NCBI RefSeq assembly: GCF_004028635.1
Contig: NZ_RQJW01000019.1
Span: 1 to 64,000, forward strand
Source: Streptomyces cyaneus
Lineage (GTDB): Bacteria > Actinomycetota > Actinomycetes > Streptomycetales > Streptomycetaceae
Direction: 5' to 3'
DNA length: 64,000 nt
The position numbers and the translations under genes are program-made. Shown in pieces: positions 33,547-41,933 of the stretch (the stretch's first letter is position 1; the number at the start of each line of letters is the position of its first letter). The notes under the pieces were generated by a model that did no database searches, had not been told where the DNA came from, and saw only the letters and a program-made list of their open reading frames with translations.

Positions 33547-33899
33547 GCGCCGCCCTCCATACGGGTCTTGATGGCCTCAGCCTTGGGGTCGAGCTTGGCG
33601 CCGGCGTGGCGCGAGTACCACCAGGCAATGAGGAACGTGGTGAGGAACTGGGCGATACCGAAGACGAACGCGACGTTGATGTTGCCGAACAGCTTGGTGC
33701 CCATGAAGTCGCCCGCGTAGTTGGAGAGCAGGACGTACAGCAGGTACCAGGCGATGAAGGCGACGGTCAGCGGAAAGGCGAAGGAGCGGTAGGAGCGGCG
33801 CAGTTCACCGAACTCCGCGCTCTCCTGCACCTCGGTGAACTCCTCGGTGGAGGGGAGTTTGTGTGTCTCTTTCGAGGGGGGCGGTGCGTCGGTGGCCAC
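33543..33899 (-). CDS. DUF485-domain membrane protein (symporter partner)
   Basis: A 118-residue protein with two membrane helices (FAFPLTVAFIAWYLLYVLLS and VAFVFGIAQFLTTFLIAWWY), separated by NYAGDFMG. DUF485 (YjcH-like) genes nearly always precede ActP-type symporters. The GTG at 33899 is chosen: GAGGAG lies exactly five bases upstream, and codon bias is poor in the Pro/Ser-rich extension up to an in-frame ATG at 33998, which is the alternative (151 residues). Overlaps the symporter start by 4 bases. Confidence 0.9.
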   Translation of the reverse strand: MATDAPPPSKETHKLPSTEEFTEVQESAEFGELRRSYRSFAFPLTVAFIAWYLLYVLLSNYAGDFMGTKLFGNINVAFVFGIAQFLTTFLIAWWYSRHAGAKLDPKAEAIKTRMEGGA

Positions 33900-34288
33900 G
33901 GAGTCTCCTCGCGTTGCGGGCGCTGTTGCGACGGTGGACGGGGACGGATCGGGGGTGGGCGGCGGATCGGAAGTCGGGGACGGATCGGGTACGGACATGG
34001 ACGGCTCTGTTCCTCGCAGTGATATGGATCACTTGAGCCGGGTGGCGATGTTAGGGCTCCGGCGCGTGATCCGACAGGGGGCTCGCTCGTGCTCGCGCCT
34101 CCTGTTCAACGTCACGGCGCCACGCGAGGACCGGTTCAACTCCCCGGCCTTCTTTCCGAAGTCGCCCCGGGTCAGATTGCTGGCCAGTAAGTTCGGGGAT
34201 AGCTTCACCTCTGCACCACTCGTCATGTACCTGCCCGAGCGCCCACCTGCGTCTCGGGCGGTCTCGTTCCGGATGATGTGGAGATCCC
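33900..34288. other. 389-bp divergent intergenic region (DUF485 / subtilase)
   Basis: Holds the possible N-terminal extension of the DUF485 gene (33900-33998), a CRP-like palindrome at 34018-34033, and otherwise no gene. The subtilase ribosome site (GGAGAT) is at the right end. Confidence 0.6.
34018..34033. promoter_or_regulatory. CRP-like palindrome upstream of symporter operon
   Basis: AGTGATATGGATCACT: perfect 6-4-6 inverted repeat containing GTGA-N6-TCAC, the core of CRP-family sites. It lies about 20 bp upstream of the alternative DUF485 ATG and about 119 bp upstream of the preferred GTG start. Confidence 0.5.
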
Positions 34289-35818
34289 ATGGCTCATCTG
34301 CGGTCCAGACGCCGTCTCGGCCTCGCCGTACCCCTCGTTCTTTCGCTGACCGCCTCGCTCGGCTTCCTGCCGACGGGGGCCTCAGCGGCATCACTCGCGG
34401 AGCCGACAGTGCGGGCCACGGACGCGCCCTCGCTGGCGTACGTCGTCAATACCAGCCCGGACCGCCGCACGATCGAGTCGGTGAAGAAGGCGATCACCGC
34501 GGCCGACGGGACGGTGGTGATCACGTACGCACGGATAGGCGTGATCGTCGTCCACTCCGCGAACCCCGGCTTCGCCCAGGCGATACGCGCGGTGCGCGGG
34601 GTCCAGTCGGCGGGTGCGACACGTACGGCGCCCCTGACCGCCGCCGGGGCGACGGACGAGGGCCCCGTCCAGCCCATGACCAAGAAGCAGGCCGCGAAGA
34701 CGACGAGCGCGACCGGCGCGGCGGCCGACAGCGAGCCACTCGAAGCCGACCAGTGGGACCTGCGCGCCATCGGCGCCGACCGGGCGGCGAAGATCAACCC
34801 GGGCAGCGACAGGGTGACCGTCGCCGTGATCGACAACGGCGTCGACGACACCCACCCCGACCTCGCACCGAACTTCTCCGCCGCCCAGTCGGCGAACTGC
34901 GCCGGCGGCAAGGCGGACACCAGTGAGGGCGCCTGGCGGCCCTACACGAGCGCCGACGCCCACGGCACGCATGTGGCGGGGGAGATAGCCGCGCCCCGCA
35001 ACGGCATCGGTGTCGCCGGCGTCGCCCCCGGCGTCAAGGTCTCCGGGATCAAGGTGAGCGATCCGGTCAACGGTCTCTACTACCCCGAGAGCGTCGTGTG
35101 CGCCTTCGTGTTCGCCGCCGACCACGGCGTCGAGATCACGAACAACAGCTACTACGTCGATCCATGGCTGTACAACTGCATGGACGATCCGGACCAGCGG
35201 GCCATCGTCGATGCGGTCAACAGGGCCCAGCTGTACGCCCAGAACAAGGGCACCCTCAACTTCGCGTCGGCCGGCAACTCCAACCACGACCTGGACTCCG
35301 ACGCGATCGTCGACGAGAGCAGCCCCGACGACTCGACCGCGGTCAAGCGCACCGTCGACCCGCACGAATGCTTCGACGTACCGACGCAGCTGCCGGGTGT
35401 CGTCACGGTCAGCGCCACGGGCGTACAGAACCTCAAGTCGTACTACTCCTCCTACGGTTACGGCGTCATCGACATCGCGGCGCCGGGCGGCGACCGGCTC
35501 TACCAGATCCCGGACACCCCGTCGAAGAACGGCCGCATCCTGTCCACCGTCCCGGACGGCAAGTACGGCTTCCTGCAGGGCACGTCGATGGCCGCCCCGC
35601 ACGCCGCGGGCGTCGCAGCGCTGCTGAAGTCCCGGTACCCGTACGCGACTCCGGCCCAGCTGAAGGCGCTGCTCAAGGCCCAGGCGGACAACCCGGGCTG
35701 CCCGGAGTCCTACGACCAGAACGGCGACGGCAAGCAGGACGCGGTGTGCGAGGGCGGCAAGCGGTTCAACGGGTTCTACGGGGTCGGCATCGTCAACGCA
35801 CTGGACGCGGTTGATTGA
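34289..35818 (+). CDS. secreted S8 family serine protease (subtilisin-like)
   Basis: A 509-residue exported protease. The signal peptide is residues 1-33 (RRRLGLAVPLVLSLTASLGF, cleavage near ASA-AS). A pro-domain follows to about residue 150. The catalytic domain has Asp182 (IDNGVDDTHPDL), His225 (HGTHVAG) and Ser433 (GTSMAAPHAAG), plus the oxyanion Asn in ASAGNSN. The C-terminal part has four or more cysteines and a Ca-binding-like DQNGDGKQD loop. ATG at 34289 with GGAGAT upstream. Extracellular; probably a morphogenesis or nutrient protease. Single gene. Confidence 0.95.
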   Translation: MAHLRSRRRLGLAVPLVLSLTASLGFLPTGASAASLAEPTVRATDAPSLAYVVNTSPDRRTIESVKKAITAADGTVVITYARIGVIVVHSANPGFAQAIRAVRGVQSAGATRTAPLTAAGATDEGPVQPMTKKQAAKTTSATGAAADSEPLEADQWDLRAIGADRAAKINPGSDRVTVAVIDNGVDDTHPDLAPNFSAAQSANCAGGKADTSEGAWRPYTSADAHGTHVAGEIAAPRNGIGVAGVAPGVKVSGIKVSDPVNGLYYPESVVCAFVFAADHGVEITNNSYYVDPWLYNCMDDPDQRAIVDAVNRAQLYAQNKGTLNFASAGNSNHDLDSDAIVDESSPDDSTAVKRTVDPHECFDVPTQLPGVVTVSATGVQNLKSYYSSYGYGVIDIAAPGGDRLYQIPDTPSKNGRILSTVPDGKYGFLQGTSMAAPHAAGVAALLKSRYPYATPAQLKALLKAQADNPGCPESYDQNGDGKQDAVCEGGKRFNGFYGVGIVNALDAVD

Positions 35819-35894
35819 TCGGGCAGGTCTGATGTACTGCGGCGGCACTCCCGGTCGACATGTTGATCGAATCGATACTGGAAATCGAATCAAC

Positions 35895-35909
35895 ACTGCA
35901 TAGTGCAGT
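35895..35909 (+). promoter_or_regulatory. palindrome overlapping a leaderless promoter
   Basis: ACTGCA-TAG-TGCAGT, a perfect 6-3-6 dyad ending two bases before the ATG at 35911. CATAGT inside it is a good -10, placing transcription start at the start codon. A wider dyad TTGAT...ATCAA lies just upstream (about 35863-35893). Confidence 0.5.
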
Positions 35910-35910
35910 C

Positions 35911-37287
35911 ATGACTGGAATCGAGTCCGCCTGGTCCGCGGTGGGAGGCGACCCCGCCCTTCTCCCGCGGGTGTCCACCGTGCTGCGGGGAGGCACGCTC
36001 CATGCGCGCCTCCCCGTACGGGAGTTGGCGCGCGCCTGTGTGGGTGCGTGCGCGTTGGCCGCGGCCGAGCTGGGCGCACGGCGGGCCGGGCTCGCCGAGG
36101 TGCCCGGGGTGCGGCTGGACGACGGGGCGATCGCCACGGCTTTCGTGAGTGAACGGCATCTGCTGGTCGACGGGCGCGCGCCGGTCACCTTCGCTCCGTT
36201 GTCGCGGTTCTGGCGAACGGCGGACGGCTGGGTGCGCACGCATGCCAACTATCCGCATCACCGGGCCCGGCTGCTGGCCGCACTGGGGATGACGGAGGAG
36301 GATCCGGACGCCGTCGGGGCGACGCTCGCCGAGCGGACCTCGCATGAGGTGGAGGAGTCCGTGTACGCGGCCGGCGGGCTGGCCGTGGCGCTGCGTACGC
36401 CCGAGGAGTGGGCGGCGCACGAGCAGGCGGCCGCGGTGGCCCGACGGCCGCTCGTCGAGCGCGAACGGCTGAACACGGCACGCGCGCGTGCCCTCCCGCC
36501 GCTCGACGGTGCGCCCCTGCTGCCCGCCGCCGGAGTGCGCGTACTGGATCTGACGCGGGTCATCGCGGGACCGGTCGCCACGCGCACGCTCGCGCTGCTC
36601 GGCGCGGACGTTCTGCGCGTGGACGCGCCCCAGCTGCCCGAACTGGCGGACCAGCACGCCGACACGGGCTTCGGGAAGCGCTCGGCGACGCTGGACCTGG
36701 TGGCGGACCGGCGCGCCTTCGAGGAACTCCTGGCGGCCGCGGACGTCGTCGTCACCGGGTACCGGCCCGGCGCCCTGGACCGGTTCGGGCTGTCGGCCCG
36801 GGAACTGGCCGAGCGGCGGCCCGGGCTGGTCGTGGCGCAGCTGTCGGCATGGGGGTCGTACGGGCCGTGGGCCGGCCGGCGCGGCTTCGACAGCCTCGTG
36901 CAGGCCGCCACCGGAATCGCCGCGATCGAGGGGTCGGCCGAGCGGCCCGGCGCGCTGCCCGCGCAGGCCCTCGACCACGGGACGGGGTATCTGCTGGCGG
37001 CGGCCGTGCTGCGGGCGTTGACCGAGCGGGCGGAGCAGGGGTACGGCCGGTGCGTACGGCTGTCACTGGCGCGCACGGCGGCCTGGCTGACGAACCAGAT
37101 CCAGCCGGGCCCTGCGGGGAACGCGGGGAACATGCCGTACGACGGGCCCGATGCCTGGCTCGCCGAGAGGGACAGTGCCCTCGGGCGGCTGCGGTACGCC
37201 CTGTCGCCGGTGTCGTTCGAGGGCGGTCCGGTCGACTGGGCCCGGCCACCGGGGGTGTGGGGCACGGATCCGGCGCGGTGGGTCTGA
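35911..37287 (+). CDS. CoA-transferase family III (CaiB/BaiF) protein
   Basis: A 458-residue protein. The C-terminal half holds the family III core: VRVLDLTRVIAGPVATRTLA, GADVLRVDAP, DLVADRRAFEELLAAADVVV and LSAWGSYGPWAGRRGFDSLV. The catalytic Asp of this family is not placed with certainty. The N-terminal ~190 residues form a separate region found in Streptomyces homologues. ATG 35911 has no ribosome site and is preceded by a -10 and a palindrome, so the transcript is probably leaderless. Acyl-CoA substrate unknown. Confidence 0.88.
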   Translation: MTGIESAWSAVGGDPALLPRVSTVLRGGTLHARLPVRELARACVGACALAAAELGARRAGLAEVPGVRLDDGAIATAFVSERHLLVDGRAPVTFAPLSRFWRTADGWVRTHANYPHHRARLLAALGMTEEDPDAVGATLAERTSHEVEESVYAAGGLAVALRTPEEWAAHEQAAAVARRPLVERERLNTARARALPPLDGAPLLPAAGVRVLDLTRVIAGPVATRTLALLGADVLRVDAPQLPELADQHADTGFGKRSATLDLVADRRAFEELLAAADVVVTGYRPGALDRFGLSARELAERRPGLVVAQLSAWGSYGPWAGRRGFDSLVQAATGIAAIEGSAERPGALPAQALDHGTGYLLAAAVLRALTERAEQGYGRCVRLSLARTAAWLTNQIQPGPAGNAGNMPYDGPDAWLAERDSALGRLRYALSPVSFEGGPVDWARPPGVWGTDPARWV

Positions 37288-37387
37288 GCGCCGGGGTTGT
37301 CGGAAACGTACCCATGGACGGAATGCCGTTCCCTCACTTGTTTTCCGGCACTTGCCCGACTCTGTGATGCTTTGTGAAGATCACGAG

Positions 37388-38395
37388 GTGACGTTGACGA
37401 GACCCTCCCTTGGCGTGTCCGACGGGAGCGCGCCCAGACCTCGCCCCGGCGTAGGCCGGGCCGTCGCCGTGCTCGTCCTGGTGGCGCTGGCGGCGTTGAT
37501 CCCGCTGCTCGGGCCGTCGGCCGCGCTGCGCGGTACCGGGGAGGCCGCCGCGCCCGGCACCGCCGGGATCGGGCTGCTGCGTACGGTGCTGTTCGCGGCG
37601 CTGTGCGTCCCGCTGGGCGAGCTGTTCGTGAACCGGCTGGCCCGACACGTGCCCGGCGCTCCCCCGGCCATGCCCCGCAGTTGGGCGCCGTACGCGGCCG
37701 GCGCCGGTTTCGTCGCCGCCCTGGGCCTGGCCTCGGTGGTGTCCACCGGCAACCTCGTGCCGCACAGCCCCTCCGACCTCGACGTCGGCGGCCTGTACGC
37801 GTCACGCGACGGCAAGCTCGCGCTGCTGCAGGTCAACGCCTTCGCCGTGACCGGGCTGTGCGCCCTCTCACGCCGGCCCGCCACCCAGGTCTGGCCGCTG
37901 GCCGCGGTCGTGGTCGCCGAGGCGCTGCGTGCCCACCCCACCACCGAGCACGGCCCGCTGCTCGGCTCCGGGCTGACGCTGGTGCACTTGGCCTGCGCGT
38001 CGCTCTGGGCCGGCGGGCTGCTGCACGCGCTGCGGACCCTGCGCGGATGGGGCGGCACGGAGACGGGCGGGGCCCTGCTGGGGCTCTACGCGCGCGTGGC
38101 GGCCGTACTGCTCGCCGCCATCACGGCGACGGGAGTGTGGAGCTCGCTGCGCCGGATGCCGTCGGACACGATCCTGGAGCAGCTGACCGAGACGGCGTAC
38201 GGGCGTGCCCTGCTGGCCAAGGTGATCCTGGTGGCGGCCGTGGCCGCGCTCGCCCTGTGGGCACGGATCAGGCTGCGCCGGGCGGCCGACCCGTTGACGG
38301 CCTGCTCTCCGGCGCGGGCGGAGGTCGTGGCTCTGGGTGTGGTGGTCGCCCTGTCGGGCCTGCTGACGGCGCTGCCGGTGCCGATCCGCTGGTGA
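37388..38395 (+). CDS. CopD-domain membrane protein
   Basis: A 335-residue integral membrane protein with about nine hydrophobic segments. The C-terminal half matches the CopD copper-resistance domain: LVHLACASLWAGGLLHALRT, then YARVAAVLLAAITATGVWSS and YGRALLAKVILVAAV. No CopC domain is attached. The start is uncertain: GTG 37388 is preferred on codon bias, while an in-frame ATG at 37367 is possible. Likely role in copper handling across the membrane, by family only. Converges on the alcohol dehydrogenase gene with 34 bases between. Confidence 0.85.
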   Translation: MTLTRPSLGVSDGSAPRPRPGVGRAVAVLVLVALAALIPLLGPSAALRGTGEAAAPGTAGIGLLRTVLFAALCVPLGELFVNRLARHVPGAPPAMPRSWAPYAAGAGFVAALGLASVVSTGNLVPHSPSDLDVGGLYASRDGKLALLQVNAFAVTGLCALSRRPATQVWPLAAVVVAEALRAHPTTEHGPLLGSGLTLVHLACASLWAGGLLHALRTLRGWGGTETGGALLGLYARVAAVLLAAITATGVWSSLRRMPSDTILEQLTETAYGRALLAKVILVAAVAALALWARIRLRRAADPLTACSPARAEVVALGVVVALSGLLTALPVPIRW

Positions 38396-38429
38396 GCCCA
38401 TCAGGTCCTCAGCAGGCTTGCTCACGGCC

Positions 38430-39473
38430 TCAGTCGGTGACCATCACCTTGAGCGCCGTGCGCTCGTCCATCGCCTTGTAGCCGGCGGGGACGTCCTCCA
38501 GCCCGATCGTCAGGTCGAAGACGGGCGACGGGTCGATCGTGCCGTCCAGGACGTCGGGCAGCAGGTGGGGGATGTAGGCGCGGACCGGCGCGACGCCTCC
38601 ACGCAGCGCGATGTTGCGGTCGAACATGACGCCGAGGTCGAGACCCGTGCCGCTGCCGTGCGGCACACCGACGAAGCCGATGGCGCCGCCGTCGCGGGTG
38701 ATGTCGACCGCCGTACGCATGGACTGTTCGGTACCGACGGCCTCGACGACGGCGTGCGCGCCCTGGCCGCGGGTGAGTTCGCGTACCGCCTCCACGGCCG
38801 CGTCGCCGCGCTCGGCGACGACCTCGGTGGCGCCGAAGCGGCGCGCGATGTCCGTGCGGACCCGGTGGCGGCCCAGCGCGATGATCCGCTCGGCACCGAG
38901 CCGCTTGGCCGCGAGCACCGCGCACAGTCCTACGGCGCCGTCACCCACGACGGCGACCGTGGCACCCGGGCGGGCTCCGGCGCCGAGGGCGGCGTGGTGG
39001 CCGGTGCCCATGACGTCGGAGAGGGTCAGCAGGGCGGAGAGCAGGTGGTCGTCGGAGGCGGCGTCCTTGGGGAGCTGGACGAGGGTGCCGTCGGCGTAGG
39101 GGACGCGCACGGCCTCGCCCTGGCCGCCGTCGGAGCCGACGGTGCCCCAGAAGCCGCCGTGCTCGCAGGAGGTGGTGAGGCCCTCGCGGCAGTAGTCGCA
39201 GACGCCGTCGGACCACATGAAGGGCGCGACGACGAGGTCGCCCCGCTCGACGCCGGTCACCTCGGAACCGGTCTCCTCGACGACGCCGAGGAACTCGTGG
39301 CCGATCCGCTGGCCCGGCTGCCGCGCCGACTCGCCCCGGTACGCCCACAGGTCGCTGCCGCAGATGCAGGCGCGCAGCACCCGGACCACGGCGTCGGTGG
39401 GCTGCTGCACCACGGGATCGGGCACGTCCTCCACGCGCATGTCGAAGGGGGCGTGGATGGTGGTGGCACGCAT
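38430..39473 (-). CDS. zinc-dependent alcohol dehydrogenase family protein
   Basis: A 347-residue MDR-superfamily enzyme. Catalytic zinc ligands: Cys in CICGSDLW and GHE (GHEFLGVV). The structural zinc loop is reduced (CDYCREGLTTSCEHGG). The Rossmann motif VVGDGAVGLCAVLAAKRLGA binds NAD(P). The ATG at 39473 is preferred over longer in-frame openings because GAAGGA lies upstream and homology begins at MRATTIHAPFDMRV. Substrate unknown; typical of IMP-dehydrogenase-independent general ADHs in Streptomyces. Confidence 0.93.
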   Translation of the reverse strand: MRATTIHAPFDMRVEDVPDPVVQQPTDAVVRVLRACICGSDLWAYRGESARQPGQRIGHEFLGVVEETGSEVTGVERGDLVVAPFMWSDGVCDYCREGLTTSCEHGGFWGTVGSDGGQGEAVRVPYADGTLVQLPKDAASDDHLLSALLTLSDVMGTGHHAALGAGARPGATVAVVGDGAVGLCAVLAAKRLGAERIIALGRHRVRTDIARRFGATEVVAERGDAAVEAVRELTRGQGAHAVVEAVGTEQSMRTAVDITRDGGAIGFVGVPHGSGTGLDLGVMFDRNIALRGGVAPVRAYIPHLLPDVLDGTIDPSPVFDLTIGLEDVPAGYKAMDERTALKVMVTD

Positions 39474-39594
39474 GGCGCGGGTCCTTCTCGTGTCCGGTGG
39501 TACCTGCGCTCGGGGGGTGTTCGAGCTCACCTCACCGTACGTCGCCGTCGGCGCCCGGCGCGCTCCGAGCGCCCGCCGTCCGGAGCCGTGGGCG

Positions 39595-40305
39595 CTACAC
39601 CCCCGCCGCCCCCAGCAGCGTCCCGGCCGCGTAGGTGACCCCCATGGCCAGCGCGCCGCCCGCCACATTGCGCAGCACCGCGCGGGGCGGGGCGGCGGCG
39701 CCCAGGCGGGCGCTGCTCCAGCCGGTCAGCGCGAGGGCGGCCAGTACGGAGGCGACGGTGACCGCCAGCCGCCAGTGCGCCGGCGGCAGCACCATGGCCA
39801 GCAGCGGCAGCAGCGCCCCGGCCGTGAACGCCAGGAAGCTCGCCCACGCCGCGTGCCACGGGTTGGTCAGCCGGTCCGGGTCGATACCGAGCTCCACGCG
39901 CGCGTGTGCCCGTAGCGCGTCCCTTTCCGTCAGCTGGACCGCCGCCTCCGAGGCCACCTCCCGGGACAACCCCCGTCGCTCGAGCAGCCCTGCCAGCTCC
40001 TCCAGCTCCGCCTCCGGCCGCTCCCGCAACTCCCGCTTCTCCAGGGCCAACGCGGCCTTCTCCGAGTCGCGCTGGGTGGACACCGAGACGTACTCCCCCG
40101 CCGCCATCGACATCGACCCGGCGAGCAGCCCGGCCAGCCCGGCCGTGAGCAGGGCGGAGCGGTCGTCCGTCGCGCCGGCCACACCGACGACGAGTCCGGC
40201 GGTCGACACGATGCCGTCGTTCGCCCCGAGAACGGCCGCCCGCAGCCAGTTCAGCCGCTCACCCAGCGCGCCGCCGTGGGCCTCGTCATGCGTTGGTTCG
40301 GTCAC
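39595..40305 (-). CDS. VIT1/CCC1-family transporter
   Basis: A 236-residue vacuolar-iron-transporter-type protein with five hydrophobic segments. The first helix region LRAAVLGANDGIVSTAGLVVG is diagnostic, and the following GSMSMAAGEYVSVSTQRDSE carries the conserved metal-pathway Met and Glu. The middle cytosolic Glu-rich stretch (EKRELRERPEAELEELAGLL) corresponds to the metal-binding domain of plant VIT1. Probable Fe(II)/Mn(II) efflux. GTG start at 40305 with no clear ribosome site. Divergent from the exonuclease gene. Confidence 0.92.
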   Translation of the reverse strand: MTEPTHDEAHGGALGERLNWLRAAVLGANDGIVSTAGLVVGVAGATDDRSALLTAGLAGLLAGSMSMAAGEYVSVSTQRDSEKAALALEKRELRERPEAELEELAGLLERRGLSREVASEAAVQLTERDALRAHARVELGIDPDRLTNPWHAAWASFLAFTAGALLPLLAMVLPPAHWRLAVTVASVLAALALTGWSSARLGAAAPPRAVLRNVAGGALAMGVTYAAGTLLGAAGV

Positions 40306-40416
40306 ATGCGGAGGATTGCACCGAGGGGGACATCAGGGATGTACCGACGCTCCCGGGCAGGCATCGGGCTCATCAGGTTCATCGGGACACGGCAGCACAC
40401 CGCGGCAACACCGTGC

Positions 40417-40438
40417 GCGCGCCGACCGGTTGGCGCGC
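40417..40438. promoter_or_regulatory. palindrome in VIT/exonuclease divergent region
   Basis: GCGCGCC-GACCGGTT-GGCGCGC, a 22-bp near-perfect palindrome (inner part also nearly symmetric), midway between the two divergent starts. Candidate operator, perhaps for the metal transporter gene. Confidence 0.4.
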
Positions 40439-40523
40439 TGACGTTCGCAGCCCTCGAACGGGCGGGCGGAGCAAGGCACCTGACGGCCGGCAGTGTCAGT
40501 CCCGGCCCGTATCCTCAGTGACC

Positions 40524-41534
40524 ATGCTCGAAGACCGTACGACCGCAGCGCCCTCCGCCACAGCTTGGCCGGCCGCGTATCCCCAGGGATACGCGGTCGT
40601 TGACGTGGAGACCACGGGCCTGGCCCGGGACGACCGGATAATCTCCGCGGCCGTCTACCGGCTGGACGCGCGCGGCGAGGTCGAGGACCACTGGTACACG
40701 CTGGTCAACCCGGAGCGGGACCCGGGCCCGGTCTGGATCCACGGTCTGACGAGCGAGATGCTCGAAGCGGCACCCCTTTTCCCGGACATCGCCGAGGAGT
40801 TCTCGGCCCGGCTCGACGGCCGGGTGCTCGTCGCGCACAACGCCGTCTTCGACTGGCAGATGATCGCGCGGGAGTACGCGCGCGCGGAGCGCGAGGCCCC
40901 GGTACGGCAGCGGCTGTGCACCATCGCGCTGTCCAAGGAGCTGGACCTGCCGCTGCCCAACCACAAGCTGGAGTCGCTCGCCGCGCACTTCGGCGTCGTA
41001 CAGCAGCGCGCGCACCACGCGCTGGACGACGCGCGCGTGCTGGCGGAGGCGTTCCGGCCGAGTCTGCGGGCCGCGGCGGCGGGCAGCGTGCGGCTGCCGC
41101 TGCAGGAGTGCCGGCCACTGACCGAGTGGCGGGACACCGCCACGCCCCGGATCGGACAGCAGGCGGGCGGCTACAGCGGCTACGACGGCTCCAGTGGCTA
41201 CCGGCCGACCAGTTGGCGTCCGTCCCGCAAGAGGCCCGCCTGCCCCTACCCCAACCCGGGGCGCTACGAAGAGGGCAAACGGCTCAAACAAGGCATGCGG
41301 GTCGCCTTCTCCGGCGACACGTCGATCGAGCGCGACCTGCTGGAGGACCGCGCGATCGAGGCCGGGCTGCATGTGTCGACGAGCCTGTCCCGGCTGACCA
41401 GCCTGCTCGTCACCAACGACCCGGACGCGGGCACGTCGAAGGTGGTCAAGGCCCGCCAGTACGGGACGCCGGTGATCGACGAGGCGGCCTTCGGGCAACT
41501 CCTGCGGGACGTGGAACCGGCGTCGGAGCCGTGA
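40524..41534 (+). CDS. DEDDh 3'-5' exonuclease with C-terminal BRCT domain
   Basis: A 336-residue DNA-polymerase-III-epsilon-like exonuclease. Exo I is VVDVETTG (Asp27, Glu29), Exo II is VLVAHNAVFDW, and Exo III is HHALDDARV with the general-base His. After a Gly/Tyr/Ser-rich linker, a BRCT domain covers the last ~80 residues (GMRVAFSGDTSIERDLLEDR ... LLVTNDPDAGTSKVVKARQY). No polymerase partner is adjacent; likely DNA repair or RNA/DNA end trimming. TATCCT at 40510-40515 sits eight bases before the ATG, suggesting a leaderless mRNA; GTG 40518 is an alternative start. Confidence 0.92.
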   Translation: MLEDRTTAAPSATAWPAAYPQGYAVVDVETTGLARDDRIISAAVYRLDARGEVEDHWYTLVNPERDPGPVWIHGLTSEMLEAAPLFPDIAEEFSARLDGRVLVAHNAVFDWQMIAREYARAEREAPVRQRLCTIALSKELDLPLPNHKLESLAAHFGVVQQRAHHALDDARVLAEAFRPSLRAAAAGSVRLPLQECRPLTEWRDTATPRIGQQAGGYSGYDGSSGYRPTSWRPSRKRPACPYPNPGRYEEGKRLKQGMRVAFSGDTSIERDLLEDRAIEAGLHVSTSLSRLTSLLVTNDPDAGTSKVVKARQYGTPVIDEAAFGQLLRDVEPASEP

Positions 41535-41613
41535 CCGTACGGACGGGTGATTGCCGCGCGACTCGCCCGGAGCCGTCTCGCCCGGGCCGCGATGACGGCT
41601 CACCCTGTGGCGC

Positions 41614-41847
41614 ATGGCGACATGTGAAGTATGCGGAAACGACTACGGCATGACCTTCGAGGTGCACGCGCAGGGCGCGGTGCACGTCTTCGACTGCTTC
41701 TCCTGTGCGATCCACCGCATGGCACCCGTCTGCGAGCACTGCCGCGTCCAGATCATCGGGCAGGGCGTCGAGGTCGAGGGCCAGTGGTACTGCGGTGCCC
41801 ACTGCGCCCGCGAGGAGGGAAAGGTGGGGATCGTCGACAAAGTGTGA
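41614..41847 (+). CDS. small zinc-binding (metallothionein-like/LIM-like) protein
   Basis: A 77-residue protein with four metal-ligand pairs: CEVCG, CFSCAIH, CEHCR and CGAHC. The spacing suggests two zinc sites of a treble-clef or LIM-like fold. Homologues in Streptomyces are called metallothionein-like or hypothetical. ATG at 41614 without an obvious ribosome site. It lies between the exonuclease and SURF1 genes on the same strand. The 13-bp hairpin at 41901-41933 follows. Confidence 0.85.
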   Translation: MATCEVCGNDYGMTFEVHAQGAVHVFDCFSCAIHRMAPVCEHCRVQIIGQGVEVEGQWYCGAHCAREEGKVGIVDKV

Positions 41848-41900
41848 CGCGGCCCGGACCCGTACCAGGCCCCGCACCCGGACCCGTACCCGCCTGAACG

Positions 41901-41933
41901 CACCCCACGACCGAGTTGTACGGTCGTGGGGTG
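41901..41933 (+). promoter_or_regulatory. perfect hairpin occupying the SURF1 start codon
   Basis: CACCCCACGACCG / CGGTCGTGGGGTG, perfect 13-bp stem with loop AGTTGTA. The last three bases of the 3' arm are the GTG start (41931-41933). It may terminate the upstream gene, mask the start codon, or both. TACGGT at 41919-41924 is also a possible -10 for a leaderless SURF1 mRNA that would skip the stem. Confidence 0.55.
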
